Positions 41,642 through 51,392 of a DNA stretch of 64,000 nucleotides are shown here, in pieces. Source of the DNA: Dyella_B sp966430775 (GTDB lineage Bacteria > Pseudomonadota > Gammaproteobacteria > Xanthomonadales > Rhodanobacteraceae); contig CBJMMB010000002.1 in NCBI GenBank assembly GCA_966430775.1, positions 1 through 64,000 on the forward strand, in the 5' to 3' direction. Every line of letters starts with the position of its first letter. Position 1 is the stretch's first letter. Under the pieces are notes generated by a model. It did not search any database. It was given only the letters and a program-made list of their open reading frames with translations, and was not told the origin of the DNA. Made by a program: the position numbers and the translations under genes.

Positions 41642-43041
41642 GGCAAGCATTCCGTGGTGCTAGGGCCAAGCAAATGCGCGCGTTGCGCGTCGGAAGCTTC
41701 GGGAACTTCCTCGACGATCTGGCCTTTGAACTGGTTGTAGTACGCATCGGTGATGCGGTAGAGGTACATCAGCCCGCCCATCAGCACATGGAACGCGCCG
41801 GGGATGATGGTAAGCATCAAGGCGATGCCGGTCAGCGTGAAATGGCTTTGCGGACGATCGGGCACGTAGTTGAACCCTGCCAGCAACCAGCCGACGATCG
41901 CGCCAGCCACGCCCATGCCGGCCTTCTGACAGAACGAGATGCCACCGAAGGCCAGGCCCGATACGCGCTTGCCCTCGCGCATATGGCCGTAGTCCACCGC
42001 TTCGGCGATCGCCGACCAGAACACCGGCGCGTGCAGGTCGACTACGAACGAGATAAGGAAATACAGCACGAAGGCCAGCGTGACGTCGCCGGGCTTCACC
42101 AGCAGGAACATCGCCACGCTCAATACGCCCACCAGCAACTGGCTGTAGCGAAACAGCTTGACCTTGCAATACACCTTGGTGATCCAGGTCGATGCCACCA
42201 TGGCGAGAATCGCCGCGGTGACGCCGGTGGCCATGAACGCGGACATCATGCCGGCATTGCCGTGCAGGTAATACTTGGCGTAATACGCCGCCACCGAACC
42301 GCGAATCACGTAACCGATGGTGCCTACCACGCATACCGTCGCCAGCACCATCCATTGATCGTTGCGCAACAACAGGCGCAGTTGCTCGCGCAGAGGCTTG
42401 CGATCGACCTGATGCTGGATGCGCTCGGTGGTGCTGAAGAAGCAGAACAGAAACAACAACGCGGCCATCAAGCCCATCAGCCCCATCGCCCATTTGTAGC
42501 CATCGGCCAGGCGCGTACCGCCCCAGACCACGGCAAGCTGCGGCACCACGATGGTGACCAGGAAGGCGGCGACCTTGGCGAAGAACAGGCGGTAACCGTT
42601 TGCCGACAGGCGCTCCTGCGGATCGGCGGTGAGCACGCCGATCAGCGAGATATACGGAATGGTGACGGCGGTGAAGATCAACATCACCAGCAAGTACGTC
42701 GCATACGCCCATACCAGCTTCAGGTTGTAGCTGAGATCGGGCGTGGTGAAGGTCAGGAATACAGAGATGCCGAACGGCAACGCCATCACCAGGAAATACG
42801 GCCGATAACGTCCCCAGCGCGTGGTATGGCGGTCGGTGAACCTACCCATCATGGGATCGGCGATCGCATCGACCATGCGCACCAGGATGAACAGCAGCGC
42901 GACATCCTGAGGCTTGAGGCCATACACGTCGGTGTAGAAGAACGTGATGATCAGCATCATCGAGGAGATGACGACGTTCACCGCCATGTCGCCGGCGCCG
43001 TAGCCGAGTTTTTCGATCACGCTCAGTTTCTGGTGCTGCAT
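41638..43041 (-). CDS. GPH-family glycoside/cation symporter
   Basis: A 467-residue, 12-helix transporter of the glycoside-pentoside-hexuronide family. Signatures include EKLGYGAGDMAVN, IADPMMGRFTDRHTTRWGRYRPYFL, and a conserved central loop. It likely imports arabino-oligosaccharides, cut by the co-encoded cytoplasmic GH43. AAGGGGAGAG precedes ATG 43041. Confidence 0.9.
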   Translation of the reverse strand: MQHQKLSVIEKLGYGAGDMAVNVVISSMMLIITFFYTDVYGLKPQDVALLFILVRMVDAIADPMMGRFTDRHTTRWGRYRPYFLVMALPFGISVFLTFTTPDLSYNLKLVWAYATYLLVMLIFTAVTIPYISLIGVLTADPQERLSANGYRLFFAKVAAFLVTIVVPQLAVVWGGTRLADGYKWAMGLMGLMAALLFLFCFFSTTERIQHQVDRKPLREQLRLLLRNDQWMVLATVCVVGTIGYVIRGSVAAYYAKYYLHGNAGMMSAFMATGVTAAILAMVASTWITKVYCKVKLFRYSQLLVGVLSVAMFLLVKPGDVTLAFVLYFLISFVVDLHAPVFWSAIAEAVDYGHMREGKRVSGLAFGGISFCQKAGMGVAGAIVGWLLAGFNYVPDRPQSHFTLTGIALMLTIIPGAFHVLMGGLMYLYRITDAYYNQFKGQIVEEVPEASDAQRAHLLGPSTTECLP

Positions 43042-43169
43042 GACGCTCTCCCCTTGCATGGCGCCGTCGAAAAGCCGGGCACGATCCAGGCTTTTGGATG
43101 CGTATAGCCGCTATGTTTCTTCGTTCAACACTTACCCGGTTCTGCAGCCCATAGGGGAAGACGCGACGT

Positions 43170-44606
43170 TTATGCCGCGGTGTAAGCCGTCTTGACGGTC
43201 GTATAAAACTCCACCGCATAGCGACCCTGCTCGCGCGGCCCGTAACTGGAACCCTTGCGGCCGCCGAACGGCACATGCGGATCGACGCCGGCGGTCGGCA
43301 GGTTGACCATCACCATGCCCGCTTGCGCATGCCGCTTGAAATGCGTGGCGTGCTTGAGCGAGTTGGTGACGATGCCGGCACACAAGCCAAAGCGAGTGTC
43401 GTTGGCCAAAGCGAGCGCGTGTTCGTAGTTGTCGGCACGCAACAGCGCCGCCACCGGCCCGAAGATTTCTTCGCGCGCAATGCGATGCTCGGGCTTCGCA
43501 GCGAACAGCGTCGGCGCAAGAAAGTGGCCGCGTGTGGCGATCTCGATGCGGTCACCGCCGAACAACAACTCGCCGCCGTCTTCGTGGCCGGCCTTGATGT
43601 AGGAAAGATCGGTTTCCAACTGCGCCAGGCTGGCCACCGGGCCGATATCGATGCCGGCCTCCAGCGGATTGCCCACCTTGATCTGCGCCAGCCGCTTGCG
43701 CATGCGTGCGGCGAATTCATCGTAGACCGCGTTTTCGACGATCAGTCGGCTGGATGCCGTGCAACGCTGGCCGGTGGAGAAATAGGCGCCGTTCACCGCG
43801 CACTCCACCGCCTTGTCGAGGTCGGCGTCCGCCAGCACCACCAGCGGATTCTTGCCGCCCATTTCGAGCTGGATCTTCAAGCCGCGCGCCGCGGCCTGCC
43901 GCAGCAAACCATTGCCGGTGGGAACCGAACCGGTGAAGCTCAATGCATCGAGCGACGGATGCTCGACCATCGCCGCACCCACGATGCGCCCCGCGCCGAT
44001 CACCATGTTGAACACACCCGCCGGCAAGCCCGCGCGGCTGAGTATTTCGGCAAGCGCCCATGCGCAACCCGGCACGATCTCCGCCGGCTTGAACACCACG
44101 GTGTTGCCGTAAGCCAGTGCCGGCGCGATTTTCCATGCAGGAATCGCCAGCGGAAAATTCCACGGCGCGATGATGCCGACTACGCCGACCGGCTCGCGCG
44201 TGATTTCCACATCCACGCCAGGACGGGTCGAAGCGAGTTTTTCGCCGGGAATGCGCAAGGCTTCGCCGGCGAAGAACTTGAAGATCTGCCCGGCGCGCGC
44301 CGCTTCGCCGATGCTTTCGGGCAAGGTCTTGCCTTCTTCGCTCGCCAGCAGCCGGCCCAGTTCTTCCTTGCGCGCAAGGATTTCGCTGCCGACCGCATCG
44401 AGGATGTCCGCGCGTTGTTGCGGCGTGCTCAATGACCACTTCGGCCACGCCGCTGCCGCCGCCTCCACCGCCTGTGCGGTCAGCGCCGCGTCGGCCTGGC
44501 CGTATTCGCCTACCGGACGATCGAGGTCGGAGGGGTTTTCATCCGGCTCGCTGCCGTTGCCGGCGATCCACTGGCCGTCGATGTAGCTCTGAAAACGTTG
44601 ACTCAT
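43170..44606 (-). CDS. 2-oxoglutarate semialdehyde dehydrogenase
   Basis: A 478-residue NAD(P)-dependent aldehyde dehydrogenase: GIIAPWNFPLAIPAWK, SFTGSVPTGN, catalytic Glu in LEMGGKNP and catalytic Cys in FSTGQRCTASSR. Next to AraD1 it is best assigned to the last step of the non-phosphorylative pentose pathway, giving 2-oxoglutarate. AGGAG lies before ATG 44606. Succinate-semialdehyde dehydrogenase activity is an alternative. Confidence 0.85.
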   Translation of the reverse strand: MSQRFQSYIDGQWIAGNGSEPDENPSDLDRPVGEYGQADAALTAQAVEAAAAAWPKWSLSTPQQRADILDAVGSEILARKEELGRLLASEEGKTLPESIGEAARAGQIFKFFAGEALRIPGEKLASTRPGVDVEITREPVGVVGIIAPWNFPLAIPAWKIAPALAYGNTVVFKPAEIVPGCAWALAEILSRAGLPAGVFNMVIGAGRIVGAAMVEHPSLDALSFTGSVPTGNGLLRQAAARGLKIQLEMGGKNPLVVLADADLDKAVECAVNGAYFSTGQRCTASSRLIVENAVYDEFAARMRKRLAQIKVGNPLEAGIDIGPVASLAQLETDLSYIKAGHEDGGELLFGGDRIEIATRGHFLAPTLFAAKPEHRIAREEIFGPVAALLRADNYEHALALANDTRFGLCAGIVTNSLKHATHFKRHAQAGMVMVNLPTAGVDPHVPFGGRKGSSYGPREQGRYAVEFYTTVKTAYTAA

Positions 44607-44635
44607 GCTTGGGCTCCTGACGGTGACGGCGCTGC

Positions 44636-45640
44636 TTACAACGCGCGAATGCCGCCGAGTGCGAAGTTGGCTGCGACAGTACCCAGCGGGTTGCTCAGCG
44701 GCGCGCCGAGCGCCGGCAGATCGATCTCGAAGCGATCGCCCGGTTGCGTGCGCACGCCATCGGCAAAGCTGAGCGTGGCGGTGCCGAAGAAATGCAGGTG
44801 CACGTCGCCAGGACGGCGGTGCGCGGCGTACTTGAAATGATGGTATTCCAGGTTGGCCAGCGAGTGGCACATGTTGGCTTCGCCGGTGAGGAAGGGTTTC
44901 TCCCAGATCACCTGGCCATCGCGATGCACGCGACTGGTGCCACGCAGATCGGCCGGCAATTCACCGGTGCGCAGTTCCGGGCCGATGGCGCAGGCGCGCA
45001 GCTTGGAATGCGCGAGATACAGATAATTCTTGCGCTCGGTGACGTGGTCGGAAAATTCGTTGCCGATCGCGAAACCCAGGCGATAAGGCTGGCCGTCGTC
45101 GCCGATCACGTACAAGCCGACCAGTTCCGGCTCCTCGCCGCCGTCGAGCGCGAAATCCGGCGACGGCAATGCCGCGCCGGGCGCCACCACGATGCTGCCG
45201 TTGCCCTTGTAGAACCATTCCGGTTGTGCGCCAGGCTGGCCGTCGCGCGGGATGCCGCCCTCGACGCCCCACTGGAACATCTTCATCGAATCGGTCAGCT
45301 CGTGATCGGCTTTTTGCTTGAGCTGCTGATGCATCGCATCGCGCGCGGCGGCGCTGCCCAGATGCGTCAGGCCGGTGCCGGTGACCAGGCAATGCGCGGG
45401 GTCGGGATGATGCAGCGGGCTCAGCACGCGCTGCCGCGACAAGGCATCGCGGTAATCCACTGTTTTATCGCCCTTCTGCGCGCGCGCCGTCTGCTCGAGC
45501 GTGTGGCCCGCGGCGATCGCCGCTCGGGCCAGGTCGTACATGGAGGAGATGCCATCCAGCAAGCGCACCTGTCCGCCGTCGTCATCCACCACGCCAACGC
45601 GCGTCGCGGCGGCATCATCGAGAAGCTGGATCAATCGCAT
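44636..45640 (-). CDS. araD1: AraD1-type 2-keto-3-deoxy-L-arabonate dehydratase (FAH superfamily)
   Basis: A 334-residue FAH-fold protein of the AraD1/GguC group with GTGLTHLGSAAARDAMHQQ, PEWFYKGNGSIV and EEPELVGLYVIG (metal-site Glu). It dehydrates 2-keto-3-deoxy-L-arabonate to 2-oxoglutarate semialdehyde. It is expressed with the dehydrogenase (30 bp apart) and divergent from a LysR regulator. Confidence 0.88.
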   Translation of the reverse strand: MRLIQLLDDAAATRVGVVDDDGGQVRLLDGISSMYDLARAAIAAGHTLEQTARAQKGDKTVDYRDALSRQRVLSPLHHPDPAHCLVTGTGLTHLGSAAARDAMHQQLKQKADHELTDSMKMFQWGVEGGIPRDGQPGAQPEWFYKGNGSIVVAPGAALPSPDFALDGGEEPELVGLYVIGDDGQPYRLGFAIGNEFSDHVTERKNYLYLAHSKLRACAIGPELRTGELPADLRGTSRVHRDGQVIWEKPFLTGEANMCHSLANLEYHHFKYAAHRRPGDVHLHFFGTATLSFADGVRTQPGDRFEIDLPALGAPLSNPLGTVAANFALGGIRAL

Positions 45641-45752
45641 CGTGTCGTCCTACCTCGCAAGCACAGTGAGGCCGGATACGCGGGCCTGCCATGCCAGAGG
45701 CTACAGCAGGCCGGCGGCAGGCCCGGTTCTGGCTATTTTGCGATTGCAATGG

Positions 45753-45768
45753 ATATACAACAAATATA
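45753..45768. promoter_or_regulatory. Candidate LysR-type binding site
   Basis: ATATACAACAAATATA is an AT-rich dyad of the T-N11-A kind in the 168-bp space between araD1 and the divergent LysR gene, where a LysR regulator usually binds. Confidence 0.5.
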
Positions 45769-45808
45769 GATTTGGAACACATCGATAGCAAAGCACGTAT
45801 ATCAGCCC

Positions 45809-46759
45809 ATGCACTCCAATCCCTGGTTCGTCCGCGCGCGACTGAAGACGCGCCAGCTCATGCTGCTGATCGCCATCGACGAGGAGGGCAACATCCATCG
45901 CGCCGCCGAAGTCCTGAACATGTCGCAGCCAGCGGCGTCGAAGCTGCTCAAGGACCTGGAGGACATGCTGGGCGTACCGCTGTTCGAACGACTGCCGCGC
46001 GGCATGCGCCCGACCTGGTATGGCGAAAGCCTGATCCGCCACGCGCGCATTTCCCTCTCCAGCCTGCGCGAGGCGGGTTCGGAGATCGAAGCGCTGAAAA
46101 CCGGCCAGGCCGGCAGCGTCGCCATCGGCGCCATCGCCGGCCCTTCGATGACCTTGCTGCCGAGCGCGCTGGCGCGCATTACCCGCGAGCGCCCGGACCT
46201 GCGCGTATCGCTACTGGTGGAAAGCAGCGACGTGCTGCTGGAACGGTTGGCGCAGAACCGCGTGGATTTCCTGGTGGCGCGCCTGTTTGCGCGTCACGAT
46301 AAAAGCCAGCTGCTGTATGAGGCGCTGGCCGAAGAAGAGGTGTGCGCCATCGTGCGCCCGCAGCATCCGGTGCTGTCGCTGCCCAAGGTGGAACTGACCC
46401 ATCTGGCCAAGGCGGACTGGATCGTGCCGCCGGTCGGCAGCGTGCTGCGCCATCGTTTCGAACTGATGTTCCAGAGCGCCGGCCTGGAGCCGCCGCGACA
46501 GGTGATCGGCACGGCGGCGCTGATGTTCCTCTCCAAGATCCTGCAGGAGACCGACTATATGGCGGTGGTGCCCACCGACGTCGCCCGCCACTATGCGGAA
46601 TTCGGCATGGTGGCGGTGGTGCCGTACGAGCTGTCGTGCCGCATGGATTCGTTCGGCATCATCACCCGCCGGGACTGGCTGCTATCGCCCGCGGCGCATA
46701 CGGTGTTGCAGGCGGTGAAGGCGGCGGCGGTGCAGATTTATGGGTCGGCGGTCGAGTGA
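45809..46759 (+). CDS. LysR-family transcriptional regulator
   Basis: A 316-residue regulator with the N-terminal helix-turn-helix (NIHRAAEVLNMSQPAASKLL) and a substrate-binding domain. It resembles GbpR/GalR-type LysR proteins linked to galactose and arabinose binding. It lies divergent from araD1 and before the pentonate dehydratase, so it likely controls both transcripts in response to a sugar or sugar acid. Confidence 0.9.
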   Translation: MHSNPWFVRARLKTRQLMLLIAIDEEGNIHRAAEVLNMSQPAASKLLKDLEDMLGVPLFERLPRGMRPTWYGESLIRHARISLSSLREAGSEIEALKTGQAGSVAIGAIAGPSMTLLPSALARITRERPDLRVSLLVESSDVLLERLAQNRVDFLVARLFARHDKSQLLYEALAEEEVCAIVRPQHPVLSLPKVELTHLAKADWIVPPVGSVLRHRFELMFQSAGLEPPRQVIGTAALMFLSKILQETDYMAVVPTDVARHYAEFGMVAVVPYELSCRMDSFGIITRRDWLLSPAAHTVLQAVKAAAVQIYGSAVE

Positions 46760-47187
46760 GGGTTGCGTCGTTCGCTGCCACAAGCTCAGCAAAAACAGAA
46801 GGCTACCCGCGCCATGCGTGATCTTTCAGGTCACCCCACCGTCATTCCGGCGAAGGCCGGAATCTATGCTTCGTGCTGGCGATAGATTCCTCGCTCCTCA
46901 AAGCCGAGCACATCCATGTGCTCTCCCCGCGTACCGGCCTTCGCCGGAATGACGCCTTGGCTTTTTGTGGCAGCCCTTGAGCCTGTCGCTCCTGGTTAAA
47001 AGAAAAACACCCTCGCCCAAAACGAAAAGACGCACCGATAAGCATATGTATATCGATGCGGCAAATATTGTCATTTTTACCGTATCACTATGCTCTGTAG
47101 CATCGGTGGCGTAGAGCGTCTCCATCTGACAGACCGAAACGCCGCGCGCCTTTCGTCGCTGCCGCCACCGAAGGAATCCCTTTCTTT
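46760..47187. other. 428-bp intergenic region with repeat and promoter candidate
   Basis: It holds the inverted pair of GTCATTCCGGCGAAGGCCGG repeats (46840-46954) and, upstream of the dehydratase, TTGTCA (47068-47073) and TATGCT (47089-47094) spaced 15 bp. No gene is supported. Confidence 0.5.
46840..46954. repeat. GTCATTCCGG palindromic repeat pair
   Basis: Two inverted units, GTCATTCCGGCGAAGGCCGG and its complement, flank a 74-bp spacer. Each unit is itself a hairpin. It belongs to the widespread family of dispersed ATTCC(C/G)GCGAA repeats; a relative is at 59837. Confidence 0.75.
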
Positions 47188-48912
47188 ATGGGCTCACCCA
47201 AGAAGCCGTCCAGACGCAGCCAGGAATGGTTTGGCCGGGAAGGCAAGCAAGGCTTCTATTACCGCAGCTGGCTGAAAAGCTTAGGGCTACCGCACGACAT
47301 GTTCGATGGCCGGCCGGTGATCGGCATCTGCAATACCTGGTCGGAACTCACGCCATGCAATGCGTCGTTCCGCGAACTGGCCGAGCATGTGAAACGCGGC
47401 GTGTATGAAGCCGGCGGTTTTCCGCTGGAATTTCCGGTGATGTCGCTGGGCGAGACCCAGGTGCGGCCCACCGCCATGCTGTGGCGCAACCTGGCCAGCA
47501 TGGACGTGGAGGAATCGATCCGCGCCAATCCGCTCGACGGCGTGGTGCTCTTGATGGGTTGCGACAAGACCACGCCCTCGCTCTTGATGGGCGCGGCCAG
47601 CGTTGACCTGCCCACCATCGGCTTGTCCGGTGGCGCATCGCTGTCGGGCAACTGGCGCGGCTGCCCGGTGGGTTCGGGTACCGGCGTGATCCAGATGTCG
47701 GAGATGGTGCGCGCGGGCGAATTGAGCCAGCGCGATTTCGTCGAAGCCGAAGCCTCCATGCAGCGCTCCAAGGGCAGCTGCATGACCATGGGCACCGCCT
47801 CGACCATGGCCTCCATGGTCGAAGCGCTCGGCATGTCGCTGCCGGAAAACGCGGCGATTCCGGCCGTGGATGCGCGCCGGTTCCGCCTTGCCCATCTGAC
47901 CGGCCGGCGCATCGTCGAAATGGTGAAGGAAGACCTGCGCATGTCGCGCATCCTCACCCGCGACGCCTTCGAGAACGCGATCAAGACCAATGCCGCGATC
48001 GGCGGTTCGACCAATGCCGTAATCCATCTGCTGGCGCTGGCCGGCCGCATCGGCGTGCCGCTGAGCCTGGATGATTGGGACCGCCTGGGCTCGCGCCTGC
48101 CATGCTTGGTCAATCTGAAACCGTCAGGCGAATACCTGATGGAGGATTTCTACTACGCCGGCGGCCTTCCCGCCGTGTTGCGCGAGATCTCCGAGCATCT
48201 GGCGCTGGACGCGCTTACCGCCAATGGCCGCACGCTCGGCGAAAACATCGCCGATGCGCCGTGCTGGAATCGCGACGTGATCCGTCCGCTGGCCGAACCG
48301 TTCAAGCCCGAAGCGGGCATCGCGGTACTGCACGGTAACCTGGCGCCGAACGGCGCGGTGATCAAGCCGTCGGCGGCTTCACCGCAGCTGTTGCAACACC
48401 GCGGCCGTGCCGTGGTGTTCGAGAATATCGAAGAGCTCAAGGCGCGGATCGACGACGAGGCGCTCGACATCGACGAAACCTGCGTGATGGTGCTGAAAAA
48501 CTGCGGCCCGCGTGGTTATCCCGGCATGGCTGAAGTCGGCAACATGCCGCTGCCGCCGAAGCTGCTCAAGCGCGGCATCACCGACATCATCCGTATTTCC
48601 GATGCGCGCATGAGCGGTACCGCATACGGCACGGTGGTGTTGCATGTTTCGCCCGAGGCGGCGGCTGGCGGCACGTTGGCGCTGGTGCGCAATGGCGATT
48701 TCATCGAGTTGGATGTGCCGAATCGTCGCCTGCATCTGGATGTGTCGGAAGAGGAATTGGCGCAACGTCGCGCCGAGTGGAAGGCTCCCGCTTCGCCGGC
48801 ACGTGGCTGGACGAAGCTTTATGTGGATCATGTGCAGCAGGCGCATCTGGGTGCCGATCTCGACATTCTGGTCGGCGGCAGCGGCGATGAAGTGGGGCGC
48901 GATTCGCACTGA
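47188..48912 (+). CDS. IlvD/Edd-family pentonate dehydratase (probable L-arabonate dehydratase)
   Basis: A 574-residue Fe-S dehydratase. Cluster cysteines are in GICNTWSELTPCN, LMGCDKTTPS and SKGSCMTMGTAST, and DARMSGTAYGTV is present near the C-terminus, as in the L-arabonate/D-xylonate branch. It converts L-arabonate to 2-keto-3-deoxy-L-arabonate, the substrate of the AraD1 encoded nearby. Xylonate or galactonate activity cannot be excluded. Confidence 0.88.
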   Translation: MGSPKKPSRRSQEWFGREGKQGFYYRSWLKSLGLPHDMFDGRPVIGICNTWSELTPCNASFRELAEHVKRGVYEAGGFPLEFPVMSLGETQVRPTAMLWRNLASMDVEESIRANPLDGVVLLMGCDKTTPSLLMGAASVDLPTIGLSGGASLSGNWRGCPVGSGTGVIQMSEMVRAGELSQRDFVEAEASMQRSKGSCMTMGTASTMASMVEALGMSLPENAAIPAVDARRFRLAHLTGRRIVEMVKEDLRMSRILTRDAFENAIKTNAAIGGSTNAVIHLLALAGRIGVPLSLDDWDRLGSRLPCLVNLKPSGEYLMEDFYYAGGLPAVLREISEHLALDALTANGRTLGENIADAPCWNRDVIRPLAEPFKPEAGIAVLHGNLAPNGAVIKPSAASPQLLQHRGRAVVFENIEELKARIDDEALDIDETCVMVLKNCGPRGYPGMAEVGNMPLPPKLLKRGITDIIRISDARMSGTAYGTVVLHVSPEAAAGGTLALVRNGDFIELDVPNRRLHLDVSEEELAQRRAEWKAPASPARGWTKLYVDHVQQAHLGADLDILVGGSGDEVGRDSH

Positions 48913-48925
48913 CACGAATAACCCC

Positions 48926-49005
48926 AGTAGGTTGGGTTAGCGAAGCGTAACCCAACGTTTTCGTAGCGGCATTGTTGGGCTACGCTTCGCTAACCCAACC
49001 TACGG
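48926..49005. repeat. GTAGG-ended palindromic repeat, copy P5 (third core)
   Basis: Ends GTAGGTTGGG and complement; inner arms TTAGCGAAGCGTAA. It fills the spacer between the convergent dehydratase and hpnB genes. Confidence 0.82.
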
Positions 49006-49011
49006 GAAACA

Positions 49012-50121
49012 TCAGGTGCTGTAGGTGCGATCTTTCCAACGCGAGCGAACGCCGCGCCAATAGCGGATGGCCGAACTCCAGGTCATGCCCAGATACAGCA
49101 CAGCACCGAACGGCAACAGCAGCGCCCACGCCAGGCGCATGTTGTAGTAACGCAACATGGGCAGATAGCTGAGCATCATCGCGATCAGCGCGATCAAGCC
49201 CAGACGCCACGCAACCGGTGAAGCCAGCAACACAAAAGGCAGACCGTAAGCGATGGCAAACAGGATGGTTACCACCAGCAGCAGCAAGGTCGAGTAACCA
49301 AGCTGCGTAAACGCCGAACGCGCGACCATATCGTTGATCGAACCCAGGCTGCCGTAAGGACGCAAACTCACCACGCCACGACTAAGCCCCAGCCACGTGC
49401 GATAACCCGCATTCTTCACCTGCCGCGCCAGCGTGCAATCGTCGATCAACGCATTGCGCAAACTCGCGAACGCGCCTGCGCGCGCAAGCGCTTCGGTATC
49501 GACCAGGATGCAGCCACCCGCCGCCGCCGCAACCAGGCGCGAAGATGAATTGGAAACGGAAAACGGATACAGCAGCTTGAAGTAGTAGACGAACGCCGGC
49601 AGCAACAGGCGATCCCAGAAACTGGTGCGGCGCAGGTCCGCCATCAGCGAGACGAACTGGCGGTTATCGCGTTGCTTGTGCGCGAGCAATGCCGGCAGCA
49701 AACCAGGTTGCAACTGGATGTCCGCATCCAGCAGCAAGGTGATCGGCGTATGCACATGCGCCTTGCCCTGCTCCAGCGCCCATAGCTTGCCGGCCCAGCC
49801 TTGCGGCAACGGCTGGCCGGAGATCACGCGTACGTTGGGAAACGATGCGGCGATCTTGGCGGTGTCGTCGGTGGATTGATCGTCGACCACGATCATCTGC
49901 AGGCCACTGCCTTGTGCCTGCAACCCCGCCAGCGTGAGGCCGATCACGTCGGCCTCGTTGCGCGCGGGAATCAGCACGGTGATCTGGCTGAGATCGGCCG
50001 GCCCGGCATGCGGGTCGGCTTCGATGCGTTCACGCGTGCTCCAGGGCCGCCACGGTACCAGCACCAGGCCCACCCACATCAATGCCGGCAGCGATGCGGC
50101 AATCCATTCCAGTATGCCCAT
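49012..50121 (-). CDS. hpnB: Hopanoid-associated glycosyltransferase HpnB
   Basis: A 369-residue membrane GT2 enzyme. An N-terminal anchor is followed by VLIPARNEADVIGLTLAGL, VVDDQSTDDT, LDADIQLQPG and a DDCTLARQVKNAGYR region, then three to four C-terminal membrane helices. It is expected to modify hopanoid head groups. It lies 14 bp after hpnH on the same strand. Confidence 0.9.
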   Translation of the reverse strand: MGILEWIAASLPALMWVGLVLVPWRPWSTRERIEADPHAGPADLSQITVLIPARNEADVIGLTLAGLQAQGSGLQMIVVDDQSTDDTAKIAASFPNVRVISGQPLPQGWAGKLWALEQGKAHVHTPITLLLDADIQLQPGLLPALLAHKQRDNRQFVSLMADLRRTSFWDRLLLPAFVYYFKLLYPFSVSNSSSRLVAAAAGGCILVDTEALARAGAFASLRNALIDDCTLARQVKNAGYRTWLGLSRGVVSLRPYGSLGSINDMVARSAFTQLGYSTLLLLVVTILFAIAYGLPFVLLASPVAWRLGLIALIAMMLSYLPMLRYYNMRLAWALLLPFGAVLYLGMTWSSAIRYWRGVRSRWKDRTYST

Positions 50122-50135
50122 CGATGCTTAGACGC

Positions 50136-51278
50136 TTAGTGGTTCGCTTCGGTACCCGTTTCCGTGCTGCGACGCTGGATCGAGCTGATCGGAATATGGA
50201 TCGCGGTGGCATCGGCGCGATTGCCGTACTTCACCGGCAGATCGGGCGCCATCGGACCATCGGTACGCGGGCCGAACATCGACACCTTCAGCGCCTTCAG
50301 CGGATGCGCGAACATGTCGTTCACCGCCGTGCCTTCGAAGCCGCAGTGCGCCATGCAGTTGTCGCACTTCGGATTGATGCCCACACCGTATTTTTCCCAC
50401 TCGGTGTCTTCCATCAATTCCTTGTAGGTCTTGGCGTAGCCTTCATCGACCAGCAAGTAGCACGGCTTCTGCCAGCCGAAGATGTTGTACGTCGGGTTGG
50501 ACCACGGCGTGCATTGATAGCTCTGGTTGCCCGCGATGAAGTCCACGAACATCGCCGACTGGTTGAACGCCCACTTGCGCTTGCGTTCCTTGCCGATCTT
50601 GAAGATGTCGCGGAACAGCTGCTTGCTCTCGGTGCGGCCGAGGAACACGTCCTGGCTCGGCGCATGCTGGTAGCTGTAGCCCGGCGATACGGTGATGCCT
50701 TCCACGCCCAGTTCCATCGCATAGTCAAAAAAGTCGGCGACTTCTTGGGGTGTCTCGTTGTTGAACAGCGTGCAGTTCACCGTCACGCGGAAGCCTTTCG
50801 ACAGCGCGAGCTTGATCGCCGCCACGGCCTTATCGAATACGCCGTCCATGCACACGGACTTGTCGTGCTGCTTCTCCAGACCATCCAGATGCACCGACCA
50901 GGTGAAGTACGGCGAGGGCTTGTACTCGTCGATGTGCTTGGGCATCAGGATCGCATTGGTGCACAGGTACACGAATTTCTTGCGCGCCACGATGCCTTCG
51001 ACGATCTTCGGCAGTTCCTTGTGGATCAGCGGCTCGCCGCCGGGAATCGACACGACCGGTGCGTCGCACTCGTCCACTGCTGCCAGCGCCTGCTCGACGC
51101 TCATGCGCTTTTGCAGGATTTCCTTCGGCTGGTCGATCTTGCCGCAACCGGCGCAAGCGAGATTGCACTGGAACAGCGGCTCCAACATCATCGCCAACGG
51201 GTAGCGCTTCTGACCGCTCAGCTTCTTCTTGAGGATGTATTGAGCGATCGTGGTTTGCTGAATAAGAGGGATACCCAA
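50136..51278 (-). CDS. hpnH: Adenosylhopane synthase, radical SAM protein HpnH
   Basis: A 380-residue radical SAM enzyme with the 4Fe-4S motif CNLACAGC (CxxxxxxC spacing variant typical of HpnH: CNLACAGCG), SIPGGEPLIHKEL, and a C-terminal Cys group (CDNCMAHCG). It joins a 5'-deoxyadenosyl radical to diploptene, the first step of the extended side chain. It follows idi on the minus strand. Confidence 0.95.
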   Translation of the reverse strand: MGIPLIQQTTIAQYILKKKLSGQKRYPLAMMLEPLFQCNLACAGCGKIDQPKEILQKRMSVEQALAAVDECDAPVVSIPGGEPLIHKELPKIVEGIVARKKFVYLCTNAILMPKHIDEYKPSPYFTWSVHLDGLEKQHDKSVCMDGVFDKAVAAIKLALSKGFRVTVNCTLFNNETPQEVADFFDYAMELGVEGITVSPGYSYQHAPSQDVFLGRTESKQLFRDIFKIGKERKRKWAFNQSAMFVDFIAGNQSYQCTPWSNPTYNIFGWQKPCYLLVDEGYAKTYKELMEDTEWEKYGVGINPKCDNCMAHCGFEGTAVNDMFAHPLKALKVSMFGPRTDGPMAPDLPVKYGNRADATAIHIPISSIQRRSTETGTEANH

Positions 51279-51392
51279 GGGACTTCTCCGGAATGTCTGG
51301 ACGCCTTTACCGCACGGCGCCTGAAAATCTTACCTGTTCAGTACAGTATAAGTCACTCGAACGTCAGCCACGGTCCTGGCTGCGTCCGGCCG

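Noticed and set aside
43104..43114. ATAGCCGCTAT dyad before the GPH symporter as an operator
   Set aside because: Too short and unsupported by a second copy in the window.
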